From contig NZ_CP082787.1 of assembly GCF_021462285.1 (NCBI RefSeq), positions 1,984,001 through 2,048,000 on the forward strand: DNA of 64,000 nt. Reading direction: 5' to 3'. The notes beneath the pieces are model-generated. The model worked only from the letters and a program-made list of their open reading frames with translations. It made no database searches and had not been told where the DNA came from. Each line of letters starts with the position of its first letter. Position 1 is the first letter of the stretch. The DNA comes from Serratia entomophila (GTDB lineage: Bacteria; Pseudomonadota; Gammaproteobacteria; Enterobacterales; Enterobacteriaceae). A program made the translations under genes and the position numbers. Positions 35,879 to 45,226 of this stretch are shown here, in pieces.

Positions 35879-37168
35879 GTGAGTCAAGAACGAGTGTTCA
35901 AAGATTTAATTTCCTTTTATCGAGGGCTTTCACGCCCTCGTTTAGATAATGGGAAATTTATATTTGAAGGCTCTCTTGGTGATAATATTACTCTTCTTAG
36001 ACTATTGTGGGTTGATGCAGCATCAATGGCAAATTTTTGCATCAAATACCATGGAGGAGAGCGTAGCACTGAATACGATGAGGATTTTCCTGATATAGAT
36101 GCGCTTGATGCCATCACATTGGAAGTAAAGGTTCCTATTGGTCAGTTTCAATTTAAATCTGGTTTGTCAGAATATCTAGATGGGGCCAATTTTTTTAACT
36201 TAGCGGCCATGGAGCCTAATGTTTATCTTGCTAAGGAGGATTATCTTTTTGGTGAGCGGCCGAATTGTATAGATATATCAAAAGTTGTTATCATATCTGA
36301 AATGATTGACTGCTTTAAAAAGCTATCTGACTTTCATGATAAAACAGAAGTTAGTGGGCTATTGAAGCTAGTCTTTGTAGATACAACTGCTGAGAATGGG
36401 AAGGTAACTCCACCTATTGTTATAGAGCCAAAAATAAAACTGTCACACCTGGAGTTTCCAATATTAGATTTAGTTGTGTTAAATAAAGTATTATCAGAAG
36501 ATGAAGATAATATTCATGTCGACGAAAAGAAAGCGTTATTTAGGGTCTCAATATTTGAGATTTTAAAAGGGATTGATAATAGCCAGGATAAATTCGATTT
36601 TTTGGTAGAGAACTGGAATGAGTTATTGGAGCTTTATAGAGGTAATTTTGAGGCATACATAACAAAGTTCTCCTTCGTCAAACAAAAAAAAGAAGCATCT
36701 GAAGTATATATATCCTTATCCTCTAAACTATCGACCACATTATCATCCATATCAGGGAAGTTGTTCGGGTTGCCTATATCGCTAGGTGTATCCTTAGCTG
36801 TGTATAAAGCAGAAAGCAAGCTTGAGGCAGGGGTGCTTGTTGCTGGTGTTTTGGTTTCATCATGGTTGATATTTGTTACGGTTTTAGAACAAAGGAATGT
36901 TATTTCTGCTATAAAAAGCTCTATTGATGGCATATTTAGCCACACAAAAAGTGATAAAAAAAGTGAGTTGTCGGTTCTTATAAGTAATCAAAAAAGACAA
37001 TTAACAAAACAGTCGCGTAAGCTCAATAGAGCTATGTGGGTATTCATCTTTATTTCTTGGGTGCCGACGATATCAGCAGCCTACATTTATATTGATAAGT
37101 TTTACCCAAACGCCTTTCACAAAATGCATGCTATTGTATCTGCTTTATTCTCATCTTATTTTCAATAA
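35879..37168 (+). CDS. Three-helix membrane protein of unknown family (cargo operon, gene 2)
   Basis: This 429-residue protein has a soluble N-terminal part of about 280 residues (mixed, acidic, e.g. LDGANFFNLAAMEPNVY) and hydrophobic helices at about 291-310, 316-336 and 386-405. The last two flank a basic, helical loop (SNQKRQLTKQSRKLNRA). The GTG start directly follows the stop of the NdpA-like gene, with GGAGG seven bases upstream inside that gene, so translation is coupled. I do not recognise the family. A DNA-associated sensor plus a membrane effector is a common abortive-infection design; here that is inference. Confidence 0.72.
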   Translation: MSQERVFKDLISFYRGLSRPRLDNGKFIFEGSLGDNITLLRLLWVDAASMANFCIKYHGGERSTEYDEDFPDIDALDAITLEVKVPIGQFQFKSGLSEYLDGANFFNLAAMEPNVYLAKEDYLFGERPNCIDISKVVIISEMIDCFKKLSDFHDKTEVSGLLKLVFVDTTAENGKVTPPIVIEPKIKLSHLEFPILDLVVLNKVLSEDEDNIHVDEKKALFRVSIFEILKGIDNSQDKFDFLVENWNELLELYRGNFEAYITKFSFVKQKKEASEVYISLSSKLSTTLSSISGKLFGLPISLGVSLAVYKAESKLEAGVLVAGVLVSSWLIFVTVLEQRNVISAIKSSIDGIFSHTKSDKKSELSVLISNQKRQLTKQSRKLNRAMWVFIFISWVPTISAAYIYIDKFYPNAFHKMHAIVSALFSSYFQ

Positions 37169-37175
37169 AGATAGT

Positions 37176-37203
37176 TTCGAATTCCTCTCGAATAAAAACG
37201 AAT
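37176..37203. promoter_or_regulatory. Candidate right arm-type integrase sites
   Basis: CGAA motifs start at 37178, 37189 and 37199 (TTCGAAT, CTCGAAT, ACGAAT), again one helical turn apart, mirroring the left arm set. Confidence 0.5.
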
Positions 37204-37321
37204 ATTATAATAACTGATTGAATCTAAAAGACTCTTTTCGAAGGTGTATCATGCATCAATTTTAATTAAATTCAATTTAAGTCATTGATTATATTGATTT
37301 TTTATTTATCCATTCGATTAA

Positions 37322-37345
37322 AGGAATCGTATTCGGTCTTTTTTT
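37322..37345. other. attR core
   Basis: Identical over 24 bp to attL at 19133-19156. Here the 5' arm of the SdsR hairpin is replaced by phage DNA, so no terminator hairpin forms; host sequence resumes at 37346. Confidence 0.9.
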
Positions 37346-37439
37346 GTTTTGCGGCTGGTTAACAATTACAGAGTATTTCACTGGGCTGGGTGAGGGCTGT
37401 TGCGTATAGTTCGAGCAGATTACCCAAAAGGAATTTCCA

Positions 37440-37841
37440 ATGAAAGGACGTATTATTACCGTCGTTTGCCTTTGCATGGCTCTGGCGTCAGCCCGCAGTA
37501 CCGCACCTTCGCACAAATCTGTCGACGATCTGTTTGCAGGCCTTAACCCGGGTAGTAAGGCCGCCAGTTAGCACAGCAACGCCGTAGAGTACCTGTCCGT
37601 CATTATGCAAGCTATTCAATCGCATATGTCGGAGCCTGAGAGATTTTCGGGTAAAACATGCGATCTTAAAATTAATCTGGATAGAGAGGGTAAAGTTACA
37701 AGCGTAATCGCTGTTGACGGTGACCCGCTCCTGTGCGAAGCAGGAATAAAGGGCATGAAGGCGGCGGACATCCCCGCACCACCGGATGAACAAACCTACC
37801 AAGCATTCAAGGCGTCGATTATCGAGTTTAAACCTTTGTAA
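37440..37841 (+). pseudogene. TolA C-terminal-domain-like exported protein, interrupted by an amber codon
   Basis: From ATG 37440 (AAAGGAA upstream) the frame encodes a signal peptide (MKGRIITVVCLCMALASA) and a short linker, then TAG at 37569, then continues in the same frame to 37841. The second part matches TolA domain III: SGKTCDLKINLDREGKV, GDPLLCEAGIKG, and IPAPPDEQTYQAFK with both cysteines. A single base change thus breaks an otherwise intact 133-codon gene. Small TolA-C proteins occur in phages and near the Tol system; its origin is unclear. Confidence 0.72.
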
Positions 37842-37886
37842 GCATTTCAGGGGCGCCTTATTGCTGGCCCCAGGATTATCCTATAA

Positions 37887-37936
37887 GCGAGTAAAAGCCA
37901 AAAGCCCACCCAGGTGGGCTTTTGGCTTTTACTCGC
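37887..37936. terminator. Long perfect palindrome, probable bidirectional terminator
   Basis: Two 24-base arms (37887-37910 and 37913-37936) are perfectly complementary with a two-base spacer. The stem includes GCCCACC / GGTGGGC and A/T-rich outer parts that supply a T-run on either strand (AAAAGCC / GGCTTTT). It follows the TolA-like gene. Confidence 0.75.
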
Positions 37937-38209
37937 GTTCAGGCGGGGTGTGAGTGGCTGCCATAAATTCAGACATGACGTTGTGTTATGGCCTGCCAAC
38001 ATTTGAGCGTTTGATTCCTGATAGGGAAAGTCGCAATATTATTGTGGCAGACGATTTTAATTTTAGATTAGTGGTGTTTTTGATTTGTCAGTTGGCGGTT
38101 TTTACTTTTTTTATTTTTTTTATGAATCTGAAATAAATAACGGCTGTGGGGTGATGGTTTATTGATGCCTGCATCAGTAGCTACGGTTTTTTCCAAAAAA
38201 GAGGTGTGT

Positions 38210-40489
38210 ATGGCTAATATTCTTAATTATGAAAATGAAATTGCACGGGCAGGTTTTATCCCCGTTAATTCTTTTGAAAGTGGTTTTACGCTGACATCGT
38301 CGAACCAGGCGCTTTATTCAGGTGCGACCAAGGAATACTTTATCTGGAAGGGTTCACTTCCCAAAGTGGTTACGGCGGGGGCAACGCCGGATACGTCCGG
38401 CGGCTTTGGCCCGGCGGCCTGGGCGAACGTAAGCTATGCGGCCATAGGTTCAACATCAGGCGCCGCGCTTGTGGGGCGCGGCCAGACAACGTTGGATAAT
38501 ATTCTTTCCGTTGACGTTCGCCAATTTGGTGCCAAAACCCTTTCCGAAGACCCTAACTTTGACTCGCAGCCCGCGTTTCAGGCCGCGATTGAGTATGTTC
38601 GCAGCAAAGGGGGCGGGAATATCAGATTTTCGGGCCATTATAAAATTCTCCAGGCGCCGTTTAGCTATATTCTTCCTTTCGATGATGGCACCTATAGCCC
38701 CAACTTCACCTCGGGTGAAGAAATTTTGGATCCTGAACCACAGCATACCATTCCCGCCTGCCTGCAGCTGTACTCCCGCTGTATCCTGACTGCCGACGGG
38801 GTAGCCACTTCGTCGCTGGATTTTGGCTGGGATGCCGCCAACGATCCCATCACATGGGATCCGAAGGATGGCCCGATCCACAGCTCTCAGCGTATTGGCA
38901 TCGTAGCCAGGGTTCAAGGCTACGAAAACGGCACCAATACCCGGATGAACACCTTTATCAACCTGGTAGGTGTCGATGGTTTCGACGTTAAAAACGCCTT
39001 TATCGGTTTTCTGGCGGATGGCGTAATGTTTAACCAATCGCGTCTGGGGCATATGCAGTGGGTTAACTGCGGTTTTCCGGTGATTATTCAAGGTTCTGAC
39101 TCGGCAGCCTGGGAAACTCAGTCATTAATAAATAACTATGCGGGGATTATCGTCGGGGGCATGTGGCTCCAGAGGAATAACGTTCAGCTCGGCGGAAAAT
39201 GGGTTCCCCCCTATAACGGTTTTAATGATATTTACTCTCTGGGGTGGTGTGACTATCTTTCAATCGAAAACCTGACCATGAGCGGCAGAGATTGGAGCGA
39301 TCGTTCCGAACTGATCGATGAGTTCTTCGATACGTTCTTTTATAAAAGCGCCAACTCTGCACGCAGTGCTGATAACGGCCGTTTGACCAATGCTGATATG
39401 AATGGGGATAAATCCGACTATTCATCCGACCCGTGGCGTGGCGTAGCCGGCCGGGCATTCTGTCTGATATCGCGCTACAAGCGGGGTAACTCGGTCGGCA
39501 AATTGATTAAACGACTCAAGGTTAACTATAGTCCTCGCGTACCTGTCTGGTCGCCGTATATGGGAACATCCTGGTATGGCTATATCGATTATGCCTTTGC
39601 CGAGCAGGTGGGGATTATTAAGCGCGGCGGCGGCACCGGCGACAGCAATAATTTCTATATGTCCGGCAAGGACAAGATCAACACCGATCAGAAAAACCTG
39701 CCGGCGACCGCTGTTGAAGGGGCGATTCAGTGCCAGCGGGTGTGTTTGGCCAATACCCCGTACACGGAAGGCGCAACGAGCGCAACGGTGACCAACGATC
39801 GCAAGGTTCAAACGATTTGGGTGAGAAACGCCCCGGAATATTTCACACAGCCGAAAACCAGCCAAAATTCGATTGAATATAAGCTCATTATCGACCCTGA
39901 GGGCAGAGGGATGATCATGGAGCGAAAATGGCCAGGGCGTTACGAGCTGCAACCTATCGCATTTGATCATGGTGATGGAGATGCAAGCCACCTTTTCAAA
40001 TATCGGGTAAGGGATAAAACAAAGATTGCGCTCGAATTTAAAAATGGGCTTGGTGGTGTAACTGTGCCATTTACCGATACGGCGGCTTCAATTATCCATA
40101 TTGGCGGAAGAAGCCGAATATTTATGGAGGGAACCGTCCCAAATGACGTTAGCGGATATACCGGGGAGCTTTCGTTCGAATTTGTCAGGTTGCCGGATCC
40201 TCAGCCTCTAACGTATCAGTTTATTCCGTTGCCGGATCCTTTGCCGATGAATTATGGTTCGCCACTTGCGTTTATCAACGTTAATCGGGCCAGCATAGTC
40301 AATAAGGTTTATACGGTTGGCACAGCCTCTTTATCTCTGCCTCAGTCAATTCAAGGGGTGCATGTAGCTGGCGGTAAGGGGCGTTTTTTCAAGGATCAAA
40401 GCGTTCCGGGTGGCCAAACTTTAAAAGTGAATGAGTTGATCCCAGGTAAAGCATTTTCCGTCGTTATCGAATATAACACGGCATGGTAG
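38210..40489 (+). CDS. Phage tailspike / capsule-depolymerase-like protein
   Basis: This 759-residue protein has a particle-binding N-terminus (residues about 1-95: LNYENEIARAGFIPVNSFESGFTL in pieces, GGFGPAAWANV) followed by VDVRQFGAKT, the usual neck of tailspikes, and a long right-handed beta-helix-like middle part, then a beta-rich C-terminus from about 560. It resembles colanic-acid or capsule-degrading tailspikes of enterobacterial phages. The ATG at 38210 has GAGGTG upstream. It lies outside attR and has no tail genes beside it, so it is a stranded phage gene; the frame is fully intact. Confidence 0.78.
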   Translation: MANILNYENEIARAGFIPVNSFESGFTLTSSNQALYSGATKEYFIWKGSLPKVVTAGATPDTSGGFGPAAWANVSYAAIGSTSGAALVGRGQTTLDNILSVDVRQFGAKTLSEDPNFDSQPAFQAAIEYVRSKGGGNIRFSGHYKILQAPFSYILPFDDGTYSPNFTSGEEILDPEPQHTIPACLQLYSRCILTADGVATSSLDFGWDAANDPITWDPKDGPIHSSQRIGIVARVQGYENGTNTRMNTFINLVGVDGFDVKNAFIGFLADGVMFNQSRLGHMQWVNCGFPVIIQGSDSAAWETQSLINNYAGIIVGGMWLQRNNVQLGGKWVPPYNGFNDIYSLGWCDYLSIENLTMSGRDWSDRSELIDEFFDTFFYKSANSARSADNGRLTNADMNGDKSDYSSDPWRGVAGRAFCLISRYKRGNSVGKLIKRLKVNYSPRVPVWSPYMGTSWYGYIDYAFAEQVGIIKRGGGTGDSNNFYMSGKDKINTDQKNLPATAVEGAIQCQRVCLANTPYTEGATSATVTNDRKVQTIWVRNAPEYFTQPKTSQNSIEYKLIIDPEGRGMIMERKWPGRYELQPIAFDHGDGDASHLFKYRVRDKTKIALEFKNGLGGVTVPFTDTAASIIHIGGRSRIFMEGTVPNDVSGYTGELSFEFVRLPDPQPLTYQFIPLPDPLPMNYGSPLAFINVNRASIVNKVYTVGTASLSLPQSIQGVHVAGGKGRFFKDQSVPGGQTLKVNELIPGKAFSVVIEYNTAW

Positions 40490-40887
40490 ACCGGTAATCT
40501 GCGCCAGCCGTGGCGTGGCCATTACATCGCCGGGATGGACCCCGGCTATTCATAAGGATATGGCAGGGGCAGAAAAGCGCTGGCGCAGCAGTCAGGACCG
40601 ATCTCAACACTGCAAAACAAGACCGGAAGAACAGAGCCTTAGCAGCAGAACAACCACGAAGAGAGCAGCTGCTGCGCCAGCAGAGGGAAAGTAGCAGAGG
40701 AAATGCCATGAAGCACTTAAAAATGGAAAATGTGGTAATAATCTTATAGTTAACCCTTATCCTCACCGCTGCTTTGTTAGCATCAGCAAGCCTATTCACC
40801 ACGTTTAATCGTGGGTCGGTACGACAACCACCGCGATGAAATCCTAATTAAGCCCATCCCATTGGAAGAAAACAAGATTGAAAGTTG
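40490..40887. other. Degenerate region between tailspike and zinT
   Basis: About 400 bp. A frame from about 40510 contains MKHLKMENVVIIL, an amber stop at 40747-40749, then a hydrophobic stretch LTLILTAALLASASLFTTF and a stop. It may be a small membrane-protein gene broken by the amber codon, or phage debris. No other gene is supported. The zinT promoter lies at the right end. Confidence 0.4.
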
Positions 40888-40910
40888 TTATGTTATATTA
40901 TAACATTTGA
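40888..40910. promoter_or_regulatory. Zur box upstream of zinT
   Basis: The palindrome TGTTATATTATAACA (40891-40905) differs from the box before the DksA-like gene only at its centre. It should mediate zinc-dependent repression of zinT, as in E. coli. Confidence 0.88.
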
Positions 40911-40939
40911 TTTTCTGGGATGCTAAAAAGGGTGACATT

Positions 40940-41590
40940 TTGACGGGTAATATCGGTAAACTTTCATTGGCGCTGGGTGCGCTGTTGGCCAGCGGTTACG
41001 CGCTGTCTCATGATCATCATTCGCATGGCAAGCCGATGACGGAAATGGAGCAGCAGGCGGCTGCCGGCGTTTTCGATGATAAGAACGTGAAGGACAGAAA
41101 CCTGGCGGATTGGGATGGCGTATGGCAGTCGGTCTATCCTTACCTGCAAAATGGCGATCTCGATCCGGTGTTCAAAATGAAAGCGGAAAAAGAGCCGGGC
41201 AAAACTTTCGAACAGGTAAAAGAGTATTACCGCAAGGGTTACGCGAGCGACGTAGATACCATTGGCATTGAAAACGGCGTCATGGCGTTTCATCGCGGAG
41301 ATATGGAGAGCGCCTGTCGTTACGAGTATGCCGGGCACAAGATCCTGACTTACGCCTCCGGCAAAAAAGGCGTTCGCTACCTGTTCGAATGCAAGGATGC
41401 CGGCAGCCAGGCGCCTAAATACGTCCAGTTCAGCGATCACCTCATCGCCCCGCGTAAGTCCGCGCATTTCCATATCTTTATAGGGAACACCTCGCAGGAG
41501 GCGTTGCTGGCGGAAATGGATAACTGGCCAACCTACTACCCGTTCCAGCTGACGACGGAACAGGTTGTCGACGATATGTTGCATCACTGA
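40940..41590 (+). CDS. zinT: Periplasmic zinc-binding protein ZinT
   Basis: This 216-residue protein has a signal peptide ([23 protein letters not shown]), a His-rich mature N-terminus (HDHHSHG) and the lipocalin-like ZinT domain with zinc ligands in the HFHIFIGN segment. ZinT delivers zinc to ZnuA under starvation. The TTG start at 40940 with AAGGGTG upstream gives exactly the E. coli length; the longer frame from 40907 would start inside the Zur box. Confidence 0.94.
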   Translation: MTGNIGKLSLALGALLASGYALSHDHHSHGKPMTEMEQQAAAGVFDDKNVKDRNLADWDGVWQSVYPYLQNGDLDPVFKMKAEKEPGKTFEQVKEYYRKGYASDVDTIGIENGVMAFHRGDMESACRYEYAGHKILTYASGKKGVRYLFECKDAGSQAPKYVQFSDHLIAPRKSAHFHIFIGNTSQEALLAEMDNWPTYYPFQLTTEQVVDDMLHH

Positions 41591-41998
41591 AAGTGACATA
41601 ACTCGCAGAATTGTAGGCGGAAAACGACAAGAGCATTAACTGTTAACCATCTTTCGGAAAAATCCAATATGTTATTTACGTTGTGGTGAATTGCAGCCCT
41701 GAGAGGTAAGCCGAAGATAAGCACCGGCCGCCACACCCCCCATCTATCAGCCCTGGCCATTATCTGCCGGGGCTTTTTTATGTGATACGGATCCGCAAGG
41801 CTGGAGGCGAGGGGGCAACAGGCTATACGGCGATCGCCCGGCATCGCGCACCCTAAGCGCGGCGGACTCATGAAGATAGAGGGCTTATTCAGCGGCTGGG
41901 GAGCCGTGCTGGATCAGCTAGCGGAATATGCCAACCCTCAGCGCAGCAGAACTCCGCCGAATAGCCGATTGGCCCAAAGATAGGTTCCATCGGGAGCC
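41591..41998. other. Intergenic region after zinT
   Basis: About 400 bp. It holds a strong terminator (41749-41780) and a possible 37-codon ORF from 41871 (MKIEGLFSGWGAVLDQ) without good support. Nothing else is visible. Confidence 0.4.
41749..41780 (+). terminator. Rho-independent terminator
   Basis: The stem AGCCCTGG / CCGGGGCT followed by six T, 160 bp past zinT. Confidence 0.75.
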
Positions 41999-42211
41999 TT
42001 AATTATTTTTAAATCTTTCTTCGAAATAAAACTTAAGGAATAAGTGAATCATCCGAACAATGGAGCCAATAACGATCGTTGAGATTAAAAGAACCGAAAG
42101 GTTTTTGGGGGCGGCGTAGGCCTGGGTAAACGCCACGCTGGCGCCGCTAAGCAATGACGTTGCCGCCAGCAGGCCGGCTAAATAACAAAAAGCGCGAAAG
42201 AGTTGGAACAT
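41999..42211 (-). CDS. Small two-helix membrane protein
   Basis: A 70-residue protein with two predicted transmembrane helices (FCYLAGLLAATSLLSG and NLSVLLISTIVIGSIVRM) and a basic C-terminus (FYFEERFKNN). The ATG at 42211 has GGTGA upstream and is more likely than the longer frame to 42295. No family recognised. Confidence 0.55.
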   Translation of the reverse strand: MFQLFRAFCYLAGLLAATSLLSGASVAFTQAYAAPKNLSVLLISTIVIGSIVRMIHLFLKFYFEERFKNN

Positions 42212-42531
42212 GCTTTTCACCGTTAAATGAAAGTATAAATTGATGGGGAGCAACTTATGCTTATGAGTTAATCTATTAAAAATAAGCTTATGCAAGCAGT
42301 TTGTTTTATCAGGAAAGTGCGGGCGAGTAATTAGTTGTTGTCATAATAAAGTGAAAATAAATTTTGTTATTTGTTTGGTTTATAATGTTGTTCGGAATAT
42401 TGTTTTACCGTGGAAGGTTAGGTGGGGTTATATTTTCGCTCGCCAGAACTGAGCGGCGCCGCATCGTTATGGTTTTGTTGTCGCTAATTTTGTTACTATG
42501 GCGCTATCTTGCAGAACATAGGTGCAGTAGA
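42212..42531. other. AT-rich intergenic region between divergent small genes
   Basis: About 320 bp, strongly AT-rich between 42220 and 42420, presumably carrying both promoters. An open frame continues upstream of the lipoprotein start (from 42364) but lacks coding character and a ribosome site. Confidence 0.4.
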
Positions 42532-42882
42532 TTGAAAATTAACGCGTTGTTATTGCTCGTATCGGTCGCTCTGGCCGGTTGCAGCCAGGAAGGAGCCTCG
42601 ATGAAACAGACCGCAAACCAAGATGGCGGCCATACGGAAGTGTTGTTGATCAACAGCGCGCTGGTGGATTGCGTGGGCGTCGCGCCGATGAAATGCATGC
42701 AGGTGCGCCATTCCGCGCAGCAGCCGTGGGAACTGTTCTATACCGGTATCGAGGGCTTCACCTTTGAGCCGGGATATCGCTATCGCCTGAAGGTGCAGGT
42801 GACCGAGCTGAAAAACGTGCCGGCTGATGCCTCCTCACTGCGCTATACGCTGGTCGAACAGTTGGAAAAACGCAAAGCCTGA
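42532..42882 (+). CDS. DUF4377-type lipoprotein
   Basis: A 116-residue lipoprotein from a TTG start, with signal peptide and lipobox LAGC (KINALLLLVSVALAGCSQ). The mature domain has CVGVAPMKCMQVR, then WELFYTGIEGFTFEPGYRYRLKV, then SLRYTLVEQLEK, which is the DUF4377 pattern (HslJ-associated domain). Function unknown, probably outer-membrane-anchored. The longer frame from 42364 would place the lipobox 70 residues inside and is rejected. Confidence 0.75.
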   Translation: MKINALLLLVSVALAGCSQEGASMKQTANQDGGHTEVLLINSALVDCVGVAPMKCMQVRHSAQQPWELFYTGIEGFTFEPGYRYRLKVQVTELKNVPADASSLRYTLVEQLEKRKA

Positions 42883-43054
42883 TCCCGGCCTGGCCCCTTT
42901 GGCGGTTAATGCCGGGTTCTCACGTGCCGGCATTCGCCAGGGAAACTGGTCTGCTCACTATGCTTGTTTCGATTCTGCCGCGCGGCTAACTTAAGTATAT
43001 TGAGAAAATCAGGTATATTAACCTTCGGTTTTTAGCTACCAAGAAAAAATTACT

Positions 43055-44254
43055 ATGATTATCAAACCTAAAATTCGTGGTTTTATCTGCACCACCGCTC
43101 ATCCGGCAGGCTGTGAAGCCAACGTGCGTGAGCAAATCGCCTACGTGAAATCACGCGGCGAACTGAAAAACGGCCCTAAGAAAGTGCTGGTTATTGGTGC
43201 ATCCACCGGTTACGGGCTGGCCTCGCGCATCAACGCGGCGTTTGGCAGCGGCGCGGCCACCATCGGCGTATTTTTTGAAAAGCCTGGCAGCGAAGGCAAA
43301 ACCGGCTCCGCCGGCTGGTACAACTCTGCCGGTTTCGACAAGGCAGCTAAAGAAGAAGGCCTGTACGCGAAAAGCATCAACGGCGACGCGTTCTCCAACG
43401 AATGCCGTCAGACCGTTATCGATCTGATCAAACAGGACCTGGGCCAGATCGATCTGGTGGTTTACTCGCTGGCTTCCCCGGTGCGTAAGATGCCGGAAAC
43501 CGGCGAAGTGGTGCGTTCTGCGCTGAAGCCGATCGGCGAACCCTACAAATCCGTCGCGCTGGACACCAACAAAGACGTGTTGGTTGAAGCGGTTGTTGAG
43601 CCGGCCAACGAGCAAGAAATCGCCGATACCGTCAAGGTGATGGGCGGCCAGGATTGGCAGCTGTGGATGGACGCGCTGGATGAAGCCGGCGTGCTGGCCG
43701 ACAACGTTCAGTCTGTCGCTTACTCCTACATCGGTACCGATCTGACCTGGCCAATCTACTGGCACGGCACCCTGGGCAAGGCGAAAGAAGATCTGGATCG
43801 CGCGGCGCAGGCCATCGACCAGAAGCTGAAGGCCAAGGGCGGCGCAGCCTATGTGGCGGTGCTGAAGTCGGTTGTTACCCAGGCTTCTTCGGCAATCCCT
43901 GTGATGCCTCTGTACATCTCCATCGTGTTCAAAATCATGAAGGAGCAGGGCATTCACGAAGGCTGCATCGAGCAAATCCAGCGTCTGTTCGCCACCAAGC
44001 TGTACAGCGGCAGCGCGCCGGGCACCGATGACAAACACCGTCTGCGTCTGGACGACTGGGAACTGCGCGACGACGTGCAGAACACCTGCCGCGAGATCTG
44101 GGCGCAGCTCAACGACGGCAACATCAACGAACTGACCGACTATCAGGGCTATAAGGCGGAATTCCTGCGCCTGTTCGGCTTTGGTCTGCAAGGCGTTGAT
44201 TACGATGCCGATCTGAGCGGCGAGGCCAAGTTCGAAGTGATCGAGCTGGTCTAA
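43055..44254 (+). CDS. fabV: Trans-2-enoyl-ACP/CoA reductase FabV
   Basis: This 399-residue NADH-dependent enoyl reductase completes fatty-acid elongation. Diagnostic are the N-terminal [17 protein letters not shown], the Rossmann motif [13 protein letters not shown] (about residues 47-59), and the extended catalytic Tyr-x8-Lys in [10 protein letters not shown]. FabV enzymes resist triclosan, unlike FabI. Preceded by its own AT-rich promoter region and closed by a terminator, so monocistronic. Confidence 0.96.
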   Translation: MIIKPKIRGFICTTAHPAGCEANVREQIAYVKSRGELKNGPKKVLVIGASTGYGLASRINAAFGSGAATIGVFFEKPGSEGKTGSAGWYNSAGFDKAAKEEGLYAKSINGDAFSNECRQTVIDLIKQDLGQIDLVVYSLASPVRKMPETGEVVRSALKPIGEPYKSVALDTNKDVLVEAVVEPANEQEIADTVKVMGGQDWQLWMDALDEAGVLADNVQSVAYSYIGTDLTWPIYWHGTLGKAKEDLDRAAQAIDQKLKAKGGAAYVAVLKSVVTQASSAIPVMPLYISIVFKIMKEQGIHEGCIEQIQRLFATKLYSGSAPGTDDKHRLRLDDWELRDDVQNTCREIWAQLNDGNINELTDYQGYKAEFLRLFGFGLQGVDYDADLSGEAKFEVIELV

Positions 44255-44274
44255 GCGCGTCGAGCGAACAAACA

Positions 44275-44300
44275 GGGCCGGGTTATCCCGGCCTTTTTTA
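44275..44300 (+). terminator. Terminator after fabV
   Basis: The stem GGCCGGG / CCCGGCC with six T. Confidence 0.85.
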
Positions 44301-44490
44301 TTGCCTGCTATTTATCTGCCTGCGAAGCGCAAATGTTTATTCCAGGTTAATTGGCGCTCATAGTTATTAACATCGTTGTCTTTTCCCTGCTGCCTGGATA
44401 AATAACGGTAATTATTAAACTAAAGAAAGTCATTTTTTATTTACCTATGCCACCGGCTACGGTTATTTTATTTCTTTTAAGGAGAACACT

Positions 44491-44709
44491 ATGACATGGC
44501 GTTATTTGGCCCCGATATCGTTAATCTTGTTGAGCGGCTGCAGCGCGATCCAGCCGACGTCGTCTTCGCCCGGCTGGTCGCAGCCTCAGCCTGCAACGCG
44601 GGAGCAGCGGCAGCGCATCATGGCGGGCGAATCCGCTTCATCGGTACTCAACGAGGGCAACGCCGGTATTGGCGGCACCTTCGATTGGTCGAAAATATCA
44701 GATCGTTAA
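44491..44709 (+). CDS. Small lipoprotein
   Basis: A 72-residue protein with a signal peptide and lipobox LLSGC (residues 14-18). The mature part is Ser/Pro/Gln-rich with GGTFDWSKISDR at the end. AAGGAGA precedes the start. No named family. Confidence 0.7.
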   Translation: MTWRYLAPISLILLSGCSAIQPTSSSPGWSQPQPATREQRQRIMAGESASSVLNEGNAGIGGTFDWSKISDR

Positions 44710-44880
44710 GCCGCTAAATATATTCTGCCAAATTAATATTCTCGCTGTGCCTATATTGTCGGAAGGTTTACCTTTGCTTCGCTATTCTGCTGTGGCCCGG
44801 CTATTTATGGCGTTAACAGACAATCCATTTTTCTTATAGGGAATTGCCGGTTTATCTCGGCGTAATCAAAGGAGTTGCCC

Positions 44881-45186
44881 ATGGCGAAAGACGTGGCCGC
44901 GATTTTTCTCTTGCTATTGTTGCCGATGAGCCAAAGCGCCGGTGCGGCGCGCTACGATCGGCGGTGTGAGGGAGTGTCTCCGGTGCTGTTTCAAAAACGA
45001 CTGAAGGCGCTGGTGCAGGATCTGCGGCAGGAAATGGGCGAAGAAGCGTCCCCGGAGCAGGGCGAAGCGGAAGAGCTGGCGCGGCTGGCGGAGTGTGGTG
45101 CTGAGCCTGGAAAAGCGCCCGTCACCGGCGGGCAACGTGCGCCGCGTCCGGAGGAAAAGCCGGCGGCATCGCCGAACGGCTGCTGA
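44881..45186 (+). CDS. Small exported protein of unknown function
   Basis: A 101-residue protein with a signal peptide (IFLLLLLPMSQSAGA) and a charged mature part containing three cysteines (RRCEG, LAECG and the terminal GC). GGAG lies six bases before ATG 44881, which is therefore preferred to the TTG at 44875. Possibly co-transcribed with the next gene (40-bp gap). Confidence 0.6.
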   Translation: MAKDVAAIFLLLLLPMSQSAGAARYDRRCEGVSPVLFQKRLKALVQDLRQEMGEEASPEQGEAEELARLAECGAEPGKAPVTGGQRAPRPEEKPAASPNGC

Positions 45187-45226
45187 GCGAGCCTTTGCAC
45201 GGATTGAAGTGTTGTATTAAGGAATC

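Noticed and set aside
37954..38136. A 60-codon frame with a hydrophobic C-terminus before the tailspike
   Set aside because: Starts with GTG without a ribosome site, in AT-rich DNA where such frames arise by chance.
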